Shown here in pieces: positions 17,018-25,783 of a stretch of 55,233 bases of DNA (its first letter is position 1; each line of letters begins with the position of its first letter). The notes beneath the pieces are model-generated. The model searched no databases, was not told the origin of the DNA, and saw nothing but the letters and a program-made list of their open reading frames with translations. The translations under genes and the position numbers were made by a program. The stretch is taken from the NCBI GenBank assembly GCA_040755195.1, contig JBFMBL010000014.1, forward strand, positions 1 through 55,233. Direction: 5' to 3'. The DNA is from SURF-55 sp040755195. GTDB taxonomy: Bacteria > Bacillota > Desulfotomaculia > Desulfotomaculales > Ammonificaceae.

Positions 17018-17929
17018 ATGAACCTGAACTGGCTAAAAACCTTCGTTTCGGTCGCCAACACCTGCTCCTTTTCCCGGACGGCAAAAGAGCTGAACTTAAC
17101 CCAGCCGGCTGTTTCCAAACACATCGCGGCGCTTGAATCCCTTTACGGCATTAAACTTATCGATCGTTCGCGCCGCACCGCGACCCTGACCGAGGCCGGC
17201 GCCATCTTAATTCCCCTGGCTGTTCAGACCCTTTCTATAATTGAACAGGCGGCCCGGGAAATGGACTCATTTAACAAAACGGTTAAAGGCACCCTCATTA
17301 TCGGAGCAAGCACCATTCCCGGACAATACTTGCTTCCACACATCATCCGGCGTTTTCAAGAATCGTATCCACAAATAGGTATAAGCCTGGAGATTGCGGA
17401 TACGGGGGTTATCTTGAAAAGGGTATTGGAAGGAAACCTTTATCTTGGTGCCGTCGGCGCCTTTAAACCCACCCCGGGCCTTGAGGCGATCCCTTTTGCA
17501 AGCGATGAGCTTGTCCTTGTCGTTCCGGTCGATCACCCGCTTGCCCGCCAAAAGATAGTTGCCGCCGCGGACTTAACCGGCCGGGAGGTCGTCTGGCGGG
17601 AAAGTGACTCCGGCACCCGCTCTGTGATAGAGGAAAGGTTGCGAGCGGCCGGATTTAACCCGGAAAACTTCAGGATTGTCGCCGAGATGGGAAGCACCGA
17701 AGCGGTGCTCGCTTCAGTGGAAGCAGGGATGGGACTTTCTTTTGTTTCTCGGTGGGCCGCGGAAACCCGGCAGAAAAACGGTCGGCTTGTGGTGTGCCGC
17801 ATTACGGGATTACCTCTTAACCGCACCCTGTATCTCATTCACCCGAAAGGCCGTTTTCTCCCCCGGCCGGTCAAGGCTTTCATCGATTTTATCAAGCTTC
17901 AGCCGGAACTTTCCGTAAAGGATCTTTAA
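17018..17929 (+). CDS. LysR-family transcription regulator (likely of the adjacent YedE/TusA genes)
   Basis: A 303-residue LysR regulator: winged helix-turn-helix in residues 1-60 (F-S-R-T-A-K-E-L-N-L-T-Q-P-A-V-S-K-H-I) and a CysB-type effector domain from about 90. The ATG at 17018 follows GAAAGG; the frame is open upstream to 16886 but without a ribosome binding site. It lies before a YedE-like membrane protein and a TusA-like protein, a combination seen in selenium-metabolism clusters of anaerobes, so it may sense selenium or sulfur status. This function is inferred from context. Confidence 0.85.
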   Translation: MNLNWLKTFVSVANTCSFSRTAKELNLTQPAVSKHIAALESLYGIKLIDRSRRTATLTEAGAILIPLAVQTLSIIEQAAREMDSFNKTVKGTLIIGASTIPGQYLLPHIIRRFQESYPQIGISLEIADTGVILKRVLEGNLYLGAVGAFKPTPGLEAIPFASDELVLVVPVDHPLARQKIVAAADLTGREVVWRESDSGTRSVIEERLRAAGFNPENFRIVAEMGSTEAVLASVEAGMGLSFVSRWAAETRQKNGRLVVCRITGLPLNRTLYLIHPKGRFLPRPVKAFIDFIKLQPELSVKDL

Positions 17930-18263
17930 ATTATTAACCGGACCGGAATCGTCTCTTACACAAATGCCTTTATTAAATGCCTTCCCTTCATTGATCCACC
18001 TCAGCCCCCCATCTGATACAGCTACAGCTACACAGCGCTCCGCAGGCACTGCGATAAAAGCATGACATCACTTTTAAGCCCCTCACCGATTATGCGGAAG
18101 AGCGGCTGCTAAGTGCCGGGTAGTCTTCCATAACGAAACTTCATTGAAAAAATAAAGGAAAATCGAATTAAATAAAATAACTTTATAGAATTATACATAT
18201 AAGCTAATGTTATGGCGTTGATACCCAACTAATAAGTCGAGATAACTGAGTAAGGGGAGAGAT
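17930..18263. other. Intergenic region between LysR and YedE genes
   Basis: About 330 bases without a convincing gene. The right part is AT-rich (18150-18215) and probably holds the yedE promoter and a LysR operator. No exact inverted LysR box could be fixed by eye. Confidence 0.35.
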
Positions 18264-19346
18264 ATGATGGGTAAAGCTAAGATTCTTGCCGCCGGTGTAG
18301 TGCTGGGGGTCCTGGCGCTTATTCTCGTTATGTACGGAAATCCGGCAAATATGGGGTTCTGCATCGCTTGTTTCTTGCGCGACATCGCCGGTGCCGTGGG
18401 ATTGCACCAAGCGGCAAAGGTGCAATACCTGCGCCCGGAGATCATCGGTCTTGTTCTCGGAGCGTTCGGAGCGGCGCTGGCGACGCGCGAGTTCAAAACC
18501 GTCGGCGGCTCTTCAGCCCTGCTTCGTTTCGCGCTCGGGTTTTTTGCGATCATCGGTTTTTTGATTTTTCTCGGCTGCCCGCTCCGGATGGTGTTACGTC
18601 TTGCCGGCGGCGATCTTAATGCGCTTATCGGTTTGATCGGTTTGATTGCCGGGGTTGTTGCCGGGGTAGCGCTGATCAACAAGGGGTTTACCCTCGGCCG
18701 CGCTCAATCGCAAAGCAGGGTCGGCGGATACGTATTTCCAGCACTGATATTAATAATTCTGTTCTTTGCAATCGCCAAGCCGGTCTTTATTCTGGCCAGT
18801 AAAACAGGACCGGGCAGTATGCATGCCCCGCTCTTCATTTCCCTCGGCGCCGGCCTGGTAGTAGGCATCCTGGCACAACGCTCCCGCCTTTGCATGATCG
18901 GTGGGATAAGAGACTTCGTTTTATTCCGCGATACCTACCTGTTAACCGGCTTCGCCGCCATACTTATCACAGTGCTTGCCGGCAATATTATCCTTCATAG
19001 CTTCAAACTCGGTTTTACCGGTCAACCTGTTGCCCATTCAGACGCTTTGTGGAACTTCCTGGGTATGGCGCTAGGCGGTCTGGCCTCGGTGCTCCTGGGC
19101 GGTTGTCCGCTACGCCAGCTTGTAGCGGCCGCCGAAGGAAACACGGATTCCGCGGTCACCATTATGGGAATGCTGCTTGGAGCCGCGACGGCACACAACT
19201 TCGGCCTTGCCGCAAGCCCCGAAGGTGTTTCGGGCGCCGGCCAAGCGGCGGCGGTCATCGGGTTCATAGTGGTTTTACTCATCGGTGTTTTCAGCCGCCC
19301 GGCGTCAAAACGCCCGGCGATAAATACGGCTGTAGAACACAGTTAA
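18264..19346 (+). CDS. YedE-related membrane transporter, selenium-metabolism type
   Basis: A 360-residue protein with about ten membrane helices and two YeeE/YedE (DUF395) halves. Conserved cysteine sites are visible: GFCIACFLRD near residue 31, GCPLRM near 110, RLCMIGGIRD near 211 and GGCPLRQ near 277. Members of this family move thiosulfate or other sulfur/selenium compounds across the membrane by cysteine relay. The N-terminal wording (YGNPANMGFCIACFLRDIAG) is that of the YedE-related selenium subgroup. GGGGAGAG lies before the ATG; a second ATG follows immediately. The TusA-like gene downstream is its likely partner. Confidence 0.85.
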   Translation: MMGKAKILAAGVVLGVLALILVMYGNPANMGFCIACFLRDIAGAVGLHQAAKVQYLRPEIIGLVLGAFGAALATREFKTVGGSSALLRFALGFFAIIGFLIFLGCPLRMVLRLAGGDLNALIGLIGLIAGVVAGVALINKGFTLGRAQSQSRVGGYVFPALILIILFFAIAKPVFILASKTGPGSMHAPLFISLGAGLVVGILAQRSRLCMIGGIRDFVLFRDTYLLTGFAAILITVLAGNIILHSFKLGFTGQPVAHSDALWNFLGMALGGLASVLLGGCPLRQLVAAAEGNTDSAVTIMGMLLGAATAHNFGLAASPEGVSGAGQAAAVIGFIVVLLIGVFSRPASKRPAINTAVEHS

Positions 19347-19434
19347 GCCGGTATTCGGTCTCGTTATTTCGATGCTCTTTAATTTTGAAAGGTTGGTTTT
19401 TTCGAAAACCGTTTGGTGAAGGGGTTGGCCTTAA

Positions 19435-19656
19435 GTGGAAAACACAGTTGATGCCCGGGGTCTTTTATGCCCGGAACCGGTGTTGCTCGTTAAGAAGGAA
19501 ATGTCCCGTATTGGCGCAAAAGGCCGGATACATGTACTGGTGGACTCCGGAGCAGCCAGGGAGAATGTCACGCGCCTTGCCAAGGGTCAGGGCTGGCAGG
19601 TAAAAACGAGCTTGGAGGGGGACACAACTTTATTAATACTGACTAAAGCCGGCTGA
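19435..19656 (+). CDS. TusA-family sulfurtransferase-like protein
   Basis: A 73-residue protein with the TusA/SirA fold signature D-A-R-G-L-L-C-P-E-P-V-L, the Cys being the sulfur (or selenium) carrier. It starts at a GTG with GAAGGGG upstream. Selenium clusters usually have YedF, which carries an extra C-terminal domain; here only the TusA-like domain is present. It probably accepts sulfur or selenium from the YedE-type transporter. A terminator follows 31 bases later, ending the unit. Confidence 0.85.
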   Translation: MENTVDARGLLCPEPVLLVKKEMSRIGAKGRIHVLVDSGAARENVTRLAKGQGWQVKTSLEGDTTLLILTKAG

Positions 19657-19687
19657 GAGCAGCCCAGCTCGTTGGTTTTACAGTGAT

Positions 19688-19719
19688 AAAGCGGTGGAAT
19701 AACGTGTCCACCGCTTTCT
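19688..19719 (+). terminator. Rho-independent terminator after the yedE-tusA unit
   Basis: Perfect 11-bp stem AAAGCGGTGGA / TCCACCGCTTT (19688-19698, 19707-19717), followed by CTTACCTT. Confidence 0.85.
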
Positions 19720-19865
19720 TACCTTAAGCTCTCTTAAAAGCTGTAATCGGCCTGAAAAGCCTGTTTGACAAACAGTTATCCGGCTGATATCCTAATTTAG
19801 GTGGTTTTTATAGTTTTTAAATATGTCTTTTAGCCCCTTGTCATTCATGAAAGAGGAGGGTAATC

Positions 19866-20108
19866 ATGCCGGTCTTTGAATTTCGCTGTCTCAACTGTGG
19901 CAAGATTTTTGAAAAACTGTTCAGGGATCCCAAGGAAGAGGTGGCAATTGAATGCCCCGACTGCCACGCGCAGTCCTTCGAACGGGTGATCAGCAAGACT
20001 AACTACCTTATGGGAACCGGAAAAGGTAAAAAGCCAAAGCTCACAACCAAATCGTGCAGCCCCGGCAGCAGTTGCAGTACTTTAGAAGTACCCGGAGCGG
20101 GTGATTGA
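19866..20108 (+). CDS. FmdB-type zinc ribbon protein
   Basis: An 80-residue protein with the FmdB zinc-ribbon pattern: FRCLNCGKIFE, then ECPDCH and ERVISKTNY, followed by a Cys/Ser-rich tail (CSPGSSC). Function of the family is poorly known; some members are regulators. The ATG follows GAGGAGG. It ends 6 bases before the next gene, so the two form an operon. Confidence 0.88.
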   Translation: MPVFEFRCLNCGKIFEKLFRDPKEEVAIECPDCHAQSFERVISKTNYLMGTGKGKKPKLTTKSCSPGSSCSTLEVPGAGD

Positions 20109-20114
20109 GGATAT

Positions 20115-21221
20115 ATGGAAAAGATACCGCTGTTCAGAGAAACGGTAGTAAGGGTTACGTGTCCTTTTTGCGGTACCGCCATAGAAAGGCCCAAGGAAAT
20201 CGCGACCGGCTCATCCGGGCAGATGCCCATCGGATGCTGTCAGGACTGCGGCGCCGTGTATGCCTACGACGCGACGGGGCACAACCTGGGGGCGGCTTTC
20301 GTTGAAGCCCTTGTGTTCGCTTGTAATAATGATTGGGAACTCGCGTGGAGCCTGTTACCCGAAGAAGATTACCAGCAAAAAGTAGTGGAAAACTACGATC
20401 TTGAAACGCAATGCATAGTCCCGGGCGGCGTTCACGAAGGCCGCCGGGTGTCCGGCGCGCTTTATTGTATCAGGCTCCAGGAGGATGTTCAGGAAGTTAC
20501 CCGGGAAGGCTTCGAAGAAAAGCTGAAACGGGCCGCGTCTGTTTTGCCTCAACCGGCCGATGATGAAGGAGAAGAGCCCGAGGCGAAAAATTACAGTAAA
20601 AAAGAAGTGGAGGATATGGTGCGGGCCTACCAGATAAAGCCCATTCTTAGGGCCGCCATGCATGATAAAAAGATAGTCAGACACCTGCAGCGTCTCCTCT
20701 GCACAAACGACGAACTTCTTCGATTCAGGGCGATAGATATTTTAGGCAAGGCATCCGTGGCCGCTGCTGCAACAGACCCCGCTACGGTTGTCGCCCTCCT
20801 CCAGGGGTTATTTTACCCCTTCACGTACTCCAACGCTTCAAACTGGGGCGCGATAGAGGCGATCGGAGAAATTATCGCCAGCGTGCCGACACTTTTCGCC
20901 GGTTACATCGGCAGGCTGATGCAGTTTCTGGATGACGAACAACTTCGCCCCAGGGCCTTATGGGCACTCGGAAGAATCGCGCAGGTAAGACCGGACCTCT
21001 TGCGCAGGGCAACCGCCCGGGTCCTGCCTTTTATCAACAGCGCCGACCCGGAAACCAGAGGCTATGCCGTATGGTTCCTGGCAAACCTGGCAACGCCTGA
21101 AGCACGTCAGAGCCTTGTGAACCTCCAGGGGAGTAACGAGGAGATAACGATATACACAGAGGGTGAAATAACAAAAAAGACTGTCGGTGAGCTGGCAGCA
21201 AAGGCCCTGGAAATACAATAG
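20115..21221 (+). CDS. HEAT-repeat protein with N-terminal zinc ribbon (DVU0298-like)
   Basis: A 368-residue soluble protein. Residues 14-50 form a four-cysteine zinc ribbon (CPFC ... CCQDC). After an acidic linker (about 145-160), residues 175-360 are alpha-helical HEAT/PBS-lyase-like repeats (FRAIDILGKA, GAIEAIGEII, RALWALGRIA, GYAVWFLANL). It resembles conserved hypothetical proteins of sulfate reducers typified by DVU0298 of Desulfovibrio; that match is from memory. It follows the FmdB gene in an operon and may act as a protein-protein scaffold. No catalytic motif is visible. Confidence 0.65.
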   Translation: MEKIPLFRETVVRVTCPFCGTAIERPKEIATGSSGQMPIGCCQDCGAVYAYDATGHNLGAAFVEALVFACNNDWELAWSLLPEEDYQQKVVENYDLETQCIVPGGVHEGRRVSGALYCIRLQEDVQEVTREGFEEKLKRAASVLPQPADDEGEEPEAKNYSKKEVEDMVRAYQIKPILRAAMHDKKIVRHLQRLLCTNDELLRFRAIDILGKASVAAAATDPATVVALLQGLFYPFTYSNASNWGAIEAIGEIIASVPTLFAGYIGRLMQFLDDEQLRPRALWALGRIAQVRPDLLRRATARVLPFINSADPETRGYAVWFLANLATPEARQSLVNLQGSNEEITIYTEGEITKKTVGELAAKALEIQ

Positions 21222-21254
21222 GAAGATTGCTGGGAGGCTGTTGCAAAACTGCGC

Positions 21255-21372
21255 CTGGCAATTGGGAGGTGCGAGGCGGGAGGTTAGAGGTGGGAGATCC
21301 GAAGGAATTCGCGTAGCGAATTCCCACAATTTTCCCACTTCCAACATCTCACATCTCACTTCTTTAATGGCC
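21255..21372. repeat. R2 palindromic repeat, copy 1
   Basis: Central inverted repeat GGAATTCGC-GTA-GCGAATTCC (21304-21324), flanked by low-complexity arms (GGCGGGAGGTTAGAGGTGGG on the left, TTCCAACATCTCACATCTCA on the right) that are roughly complementary. Same core as at 30077-30098 and 30371-30393. Confidence 0.8.
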
Positions 21373-21450
21373 TCCCGGTCCTTTTCCAGGATTAACAACC
21401 GAAGCCGTCGGGTCGTCTTGTTTAGCGGTTTGGTGTTTTACAACGCGATT

Positions 21451-22080
21451 CTAGTCAAGTTTTCCGCTTATCAGTTCCTCAATGGGCGTTTTCAGAGATT
21501 TTGAAACCGATACGAGCAACGACGCCCTGTCCAGGTCGGTTTCTCCGGAAGACGTCAAAAGATCCTTTGACAACTGATAAAGGTTCGCATAAACCAGATC
21601 AAGGTTAAACGTGGGGTATGTTTCCCCCTTCTTAAACCCTGATTTCCAACAAGTCTGTACCTTGCCGCGACTGGCGACCGGGACCCCGTAAACCCGGCAG
21701 GTGATCGGCCGGAAGGCATATAAGGCGCATTCCTCATTGTCGTTCAGCAGAGGACACCTAATCCTTTCCCTCGCCATGGCGTAAGCCTGCGCCTGCGGAT
21801 CGTCACTATGTTCGGCCAGCCTTGCCTGCACCTGCTGCAAGTCTTTATCTGCTTTTTCCGCCCGTAATAGAATCTCTTCCCTCTCAGCCCGGGAAAGTTT
21901 ATTAAACTGGTGATTGATATAAGCAGCCTCTACCAGAAAAAGGCCGAATACCGCATGGCAGCAGTCTGAGCACTGCCGCCGGCATTTGATGTACTCCGAG
22001 CATTCCTGCCCTATCTTTTCGAAGATCTTATCCGCGCTGGATACCATTTCATCATATTCTTCCAAAAATCGTGTAAACAT
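21451..22080 (-). CDS. YkgJ-type cysteine-cluster protein
   Basis: A 209-residue protein with the YkgJ zinc or iron chelating pattern: CRRQCSDCC near residue 33, then RCPLL...C near 109 and CRVYGVP near 127. The family is of unknown function and may bind metal. It lies 12 bases after the TPR gene on the same strand, so the two are probably co-transcribed. Confidence 0.82.
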   Translation of the reverse strand: MFTRFLEEYDEMVSSADKIFEKIGQECSEYIKCRRQCSDCCHAVFGLFLVEAAYINHQFNKLSRAEREEILLRAEKADKDLQQVQARLAEHSDDPQAQAYAMARERIRCPLLNDNEECALYAFRPITCRVYGVPVASRGKVQTCWKSGFKKGETYPTFNLDLVYANLYQLSKDLLTSSGETDLDRASLLVSVSKSLKTPIEELISGKLD

Positions 22081-22092
22081 TTATTCCGTCCT

Positions 22093-22719
22093 TTACCCTA
22101 AACGATGTGGTTCTAATTCTTTCAAAAAATCGGGATGGACTTCAAACCCCAGGCTGACAGCATAGTCGACATGCGCGATCGCCCTGGCGTAATCCCCGTT
22201 ATGGTAATAGGCGCACGCCAGGTTGTTATGCCCGAGTCCGAAATCAGGGGCTATTTGAACCAACTTTTCGCCGGCTTCAATCGCCTTTTTTGCATCGCCT
22301 TTCTGAAGGTAGGCACTGGCAAGATTGCTCCATGCCTGGGCTATCTCCGGATTCAGCTCTATAGCCTTTTCGAGCGCCGTGATGGCCTCATCGGTCTTTG
22401 CCATTTGCAGGTAAGCAAACCCGAGGTTGGCATACCCGCGCGCGTATCGCGGCTCTATCTCCACCGCCCTCTGGTTGTAGTAAACCACACTTTCCAGGTC
22501 GCCCTTCGTGAAATAGATATAGCCCAAATTCACATAGGCTTCAAACATCCTGGAGCTGTTTTCGATGGAGTCTTTGAAACATTCGAGCGCCTCGTCGAGC
22601 TTACCCTCCTGCATCAACGCAACACCCATGTTGTAAGAAGCCGTGGCGCATTCGGGGTTATTCTTTAAAACCTCTTTTTGTTCCCGGATAAAGACTTCAG
22701 CATCCTTTAACGTATCCAT
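22093..22719 (-). CDS. Tetratricopeptide-repeat protein
   Basis: A 208-residue protein made of about five TPR units from residue 25 on (A-Y-V-N-L-G-Y-I-Y-F-T-K-G-D, G-Y-A-N-L-G-F-A-Y, A-W-S-N-L-A-S-A-Y, N-N-L-A-C-A-Y). TPRs bind other proteins; no partner can be named. ATG at 22719 has GAAGGTG 6 bases upstream; a GTG 9 bases earlier is less likely. It follows dsrABD on the same strand but behind a terminator. Confidence 0.85.
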   Translation of the reverse strand: MDTLKDAEVFIREQKEVLKNNPECATASYNMGVALMQEGKLDEALECFKDSIENSSRMFEAYVNLGYIYFTKGDLESVVYYNQRAVEIEPRYARGYANLGFAYLQMAKTDEAITALEKAIELNPEIAQAWSNLASAYLQKGDAKKAIEAGEKLVQIAPDFGLGHNNLACAYYHNGDYARAIAHVDYAVSLGFEVHPDFLKELEPHRLG

Positions 22720-22839
22720 GTTATGCACCTTCTTAATACGGTAAGAATTCGGCCGCCTGGTTATTCAGAAGCAGACAGGTAAGAATAAGCCACCCCCGGC
22801 GAATTTAGTTTGTCATGTTTATGAAAAAAAATCAATAAA

Positions 22840-22870
22840 GAGGCTGCCCTCCATCACGGACGGCAGCCTC
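22840..22870 (-). terminator. Terminator after dsrABD
   Basis: 9-bp stem GAGGCTGCC / GGCAGCCTC (22840-22848, 22862-22870). On the minus strand it is followed by TTTATTGATTTTTTTT. It ends the dsr operon. Confidence 0.88.
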
Positions 22871-22895
22871 CACCAACTACACAGTCAGGATGGGT

Positions 22896-23138
22896 CTAAT
22901 CGAGGTCCGGAGTATCCGATGTGATACCCTTCCCCGGAATACCGTACATGGTCGAGCTGCCCGTAGAGAAATAAATCAGGGCGCCTTCGTTAATAAGGTC
23001 TGTGCATACCTTCTTTATTTCCCTCGGCTTCATGTCCGGGAATTTTTGCTTCACGGCCTTCTCAATGTCGCTGAAATAGACCTTCGACTTCTTCAACCCG
23101 TTCATATACGCAAGGATTGCGTCTTTTACTTCTTGCAT
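22896..23138 (-). CDS. dsrD: DsrD, winged-helix partner of dissimilatory sulfite reductase
   Basis: An 80-residue protein matching DsrD (D-A-I-L-A-Y, KSKVYFSDIEKA, KPREIKKVCTDLINEGAL). DsrD has a winged-helix fold and is found only with the reductive type of DsrAB, where it stimulates sulfite reduction. Its presence therefore indicates a sulfate/sulfite reducer rather than a sulfur oxidiser. ATG at 23138 follows GGGAGATG, 29 bases after dsrB. Confidence 0.95.
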   Translation of the reverse strand: MQEVKDAILAYMNGLKKSKVYFSDIEKAVKQKFPDMKPREIKKVCTDLINEGALIYFSTGSSTMYGIPGKGITSDTPDLD

Positions 23139-23167
23139 TAATCACATCTCCCTTTTTATTTGGGAAG

Positions 23168-24352
23168 TTACACTCCGTCAGCCGCCTTGGACACCGCCCA
23201 GGAGGAATCCGTGAACTTGAACTGCGTGCTTGTCCGGTAAGTATCGTAGGCAAGACGGTAGTCGTCGATCAGGTGCTCCGTAAACGGCAGGCCGGTCTTT
23301 TCGAAGAATTTCTCCCAGCCGATCCGCTCCGCCCAGTCGCCGAGCCTTTCGTACTTCATAGCGTCCTTGGCATAGGCCTCGACGATCTTCTTGATGTTCG
23401 CGGTGACCTCGGGGAACCGCGGGAAGTTGTTCGGGCAGTAAGGAACAACCACTTTGGAGAACTTGGGCGCGCTGATCCGGTTGGAAAGCTTCCCGCCGGC
23501 GAGTATGACCACGCCGTCACCGGTCTTATCCGAAAGCGGCAGCGCCGGGCACATGGTGTAGCAGTTACCGCAGAACATACAGCGGTCCTCTTTGATCTTA
23601 ACCGTCTTCTTCCCGTCCTCGGTGGTGGCGGGGGAAATCGCCGCCAGCGGGCATGCTGTGACCACGAGCGGGATCTCACACATCTTGGCCAAGAAATCGT
23701 GGTCGATGGCAGGGGGTTTCCGGTGGTAGCCCAGGCAGGCGATGTCCGAACAGTGGACGGCGCCGCACATGTTGAGACAGCAGGCCATGGAAACCCTTAC
23801 CTTTGCCGGCAGGGTCATCCCGGTAAAGTAATCAAACAGATCGTCCATGATCGCCTTCACCATTGACGACGCGTCCGTCGCCGGGGTGTGGCAGTGGATG
23901 TAACCCTGGGTGTGGACGACGTTGGTGATGCTGGCGCCGGTGCCGCCGATGGGGAACTTATAGCTCCCGCCCTGCATCTTCCTGCTCATAAGGTCGGTCT
24001 TCAGAGCAGCAAGCTTTGACTCGTCGGTGCACAGGAATTCGATGTTGTTGCGGGTGGTGAAGCGGAGGTAACCGTCACAGTATTTATCCGCGATATCACA
24101 CGCCTCACGCATGAGTTCCACACTCATGAGGCGCATGCCGCCTACGCGCACTGTAAATATCTTATCGCCCGACTCGGCAACGTGAACCATAACACCGGGC
24201 TCGAGAATATCATGGTAGGCCCACTTTCCGTAGTTCTTCTGGATGACCGGCGGGAAGTACTGCCAGAAGTGCCGGGGACCGATATCCGTTATGCGGTTGT
24301 CCCGAGGTTTATCGGGGTTGTAAATACCAAATTTATCTTGGGATAATGCCAT
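23168..24352 (-). CDS. dsrB: Dissimilatory sulfite reductase beta subunit
   Basis: A 394-residue subunit of the alpha2-beta2 reductase that takes sulfite to the sulfide level (as a DsrC trisulfide). The sirohaem-FeS region has CCLNMCGAVHC (about 191-201), and a ferredoxin insert has CMFCGNCYTMC (about 258-268). The N-terminal TDIGP...HFWQYFPP is typical of DsrB. AGGAGGG precedes the ATG. It lies 12 bases after dsrA and is followed by dsrD. Confidence 0.97.
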   Translation of the reverse strand: MALSQDKFGIYNPDKPRDNRITDIGPRHFWQYFPPVIQKNYGKWAYHDILEPGVMVHVAESGDKIFTVRVGGMRLMSVELMREACDIADKYCDGYLRFTTRNNIEFLCTDESKLAALKTDLMSRKMQGGSYKFPIGGTGASITNVVHTQGYIHCHTPATDASSMVKAIMDDLFDYFTGMTLPAKVRVSMACCLNMCGAVHCSDIACLGYHRKPPAIDHDFLAKMCEIPLVVTACPLAAISPATTEDGKKTVKIKEDRCMFCGNCYTMCPALPLSDKTGDGVVILAGGKLSNRISAPKFSKVVVPYCPNNFPRFPEVTANIKKIVEAYAKDAMKYERLGDWAERIGWEKFFEKTGLPFTEHLIDDYRLAYDTYRTSTQFKFTDSSWAVSKAADGV

Positions 24353-24364
24353 CTTAACGCCCTC

Positions 24365-25783
24365 CTATCTCGCGTGTCTCGATCTGTAATCGTTGATATC
24401 CCGCGTGTGGCCGCCGGGAACATCCGCCGGATCCCAGAAGACGTACGGGTTCGCCCGGGGCGTTATTACCATGTGCGGCGCGGCCGGTAAACCGATCGCC
24501 TTGAGGAATGCCGGGAGGCCCTTGCGCTGGATGAGCTCGCCGAGACGCTCGCGGTTCTTGCCCTCTTCCATCCAGTAGTCCCAGGTCTTCTCGATGATCG
24601 CTTTAACGTTGTCGTAAGGCGCTTCGGTCCTCATGAAGGGAACAAGCAGTGTCGCCATCTGCGCGCCTTCGAGAATCGGCGCCTTCGCGCCGAACAGCAT
24701 CATGACACCCTTGTCCTTACCGGGTTTCAAAGCCCGCGGCATGGTGTTGATGCAGTGCATGCAGCGTACGCATTCCTTATTGTCTATTCTCAGATTACCG
24801 CCTTCCATCCACATGCACTTGGTCGGGCAGCGGTCGATGACCTCGGCCTGGATATCAAACTTACCCCAGTTCCTGCCGCCGTGAGCACCCGCGTTCGGCG
24901 CAACCTCTCCCTTGATATAGGCATGAACCGCAGCCTGATCGATCTGAATGTCGTCGCACCAGGTGCCGATAATGGAAATATCTGAACGGGCGATTGACGC
25001 CACGCAGCAGTTCGGGCAGCCGTCGAACTTAATTTTGAACTTGTAGGGGAACGCCGGGCGGTGCAGCTCGTCCTGGTAGGTCATGGTGATTTCGTAACAC
25101 ATATCCTGGGTGTCGTAGCAGGCGAACTCGCAGCGCGCTTTCCCGATACAGCAGGACGGCGTCCTCAGGTTCGAACCGGAACCGCCGATATCCTGGTCCA
25201 AATGATGGGCCGCTTCCTGGAAGATAGGCTCGAGCTGTTCGGTGATGGTTCCGAGGAAGACGATGTCGCCGGTGGAGCCGTGCATGTTGAAAAGGCCGCT
25301 GCCGCGGAACTCCCACAGATCGGAGAGCGCGCGGAGGAATTGGGTGTCGTAAAACTTACTCATTGTCTGATTAAGACGGATGGTGTGAAAGTGGGCTACC
25401 CCGGGGAACTTTTCCGGCAGGTCGGAGTATCTGCCGATAACGCCGCCGCCATACCCGCTGACGCCGACGATGCCGCCGTGTTTCCAGTGGGTCTCGCCGT
25501 CTTCGAAGGACACCTCGAGCTGGCCGAGAAGGTCCTCAACCGCATCGGCGTCTGTTAACAACCGGCCCTGGCCGAGTTTCTTTCTATGGAGAGCTTCGCG
25601 TTTGGCATCGCTCACGAAGCTGGGCCAGGGGCCTGACTCGAGTTCTTCACACATGGGAATGGGGTGTTTTATCTTAAAATTCTTTAACTCTTCCTCCGTG
25701 TAGTTATTGAGTTCGGCATCGCTGTAAATGCGGAGCTCTTGATAATTCAATTTCTTCTGTGGGGATTTTGGCTCAAAAGCCAT
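24365..25783 (-). CDS. dsrA: Dissimilatory sulfite reductase alpha subunit
   Basis: A 472-residue subunit, slightly longer than usual. Sirohaem/[4Fe-4S] binding cysteines appear as C-C-I-G-K-A-R-C (about 211-218) and CPNCC (about 256-260); the ferredoxin domain has CPTKC and CVRCMHC (about 319-344). The true start is the ATG at 25783, where AAGGAGG lies 9 bases upstream; the frame is open to 25852 without such a site. dsrA-dsrB-dsrD form one operon with a terminator after dsrD. No dsrC, dsrMKJOP or sirohaem genes are in the window. Confidence 0.97.
   Translation of the reverse strand: MAFEPKSPQKKLNYQELRIYSDAELNNYTEEELKNFKIKHPIPMCEELESGPWPSFVSDAKREALHRKKLGQGRLLTDADAVEDLLGQLEVSFEDGETHWKHGGIVGVSGYGGGVIGRYSDLPEKFPGVAHFHTIRLNQTMSKFYDTQFLRALSDLWEFRGSGLFNMHGSTGDIVFLGTITEQLEPIFQEAAHHLDQDIGGSGSNLRTPSCCIGKARCEFACYDTQDMCYEITMTYQDELHRPAFPYKFKIKFDGCPNCCVASIARSDISIIGTWCDDIQIDQAAVHAYIKGEVAPNAGAHGGRNWGKFDIQAEVIDRCPTKCMWMEGGNLRIDNKECVRCMHCINTMPRALKPGKDKGVMMLFGAKAPILEGAQMATLLVPFMRTEAPYDNVKAIIEKTWDYWMEEGKNRERLGELIQRKGLPAFLKAIGLPAAPHMVITPRANPYVFWDPADVPGGHTRDINDYRSRHAR

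Noticed and set aside
17810..18049. Minus-strand frame starting M-P-A-E-R-C-V-A-V-A-V-S-D-G, superficially like a NifB/NifX-type domain
   Set aside because: Half of it overlaps the LysR gene, there is no ribosome binding site, and the similarity ends after a few residues.
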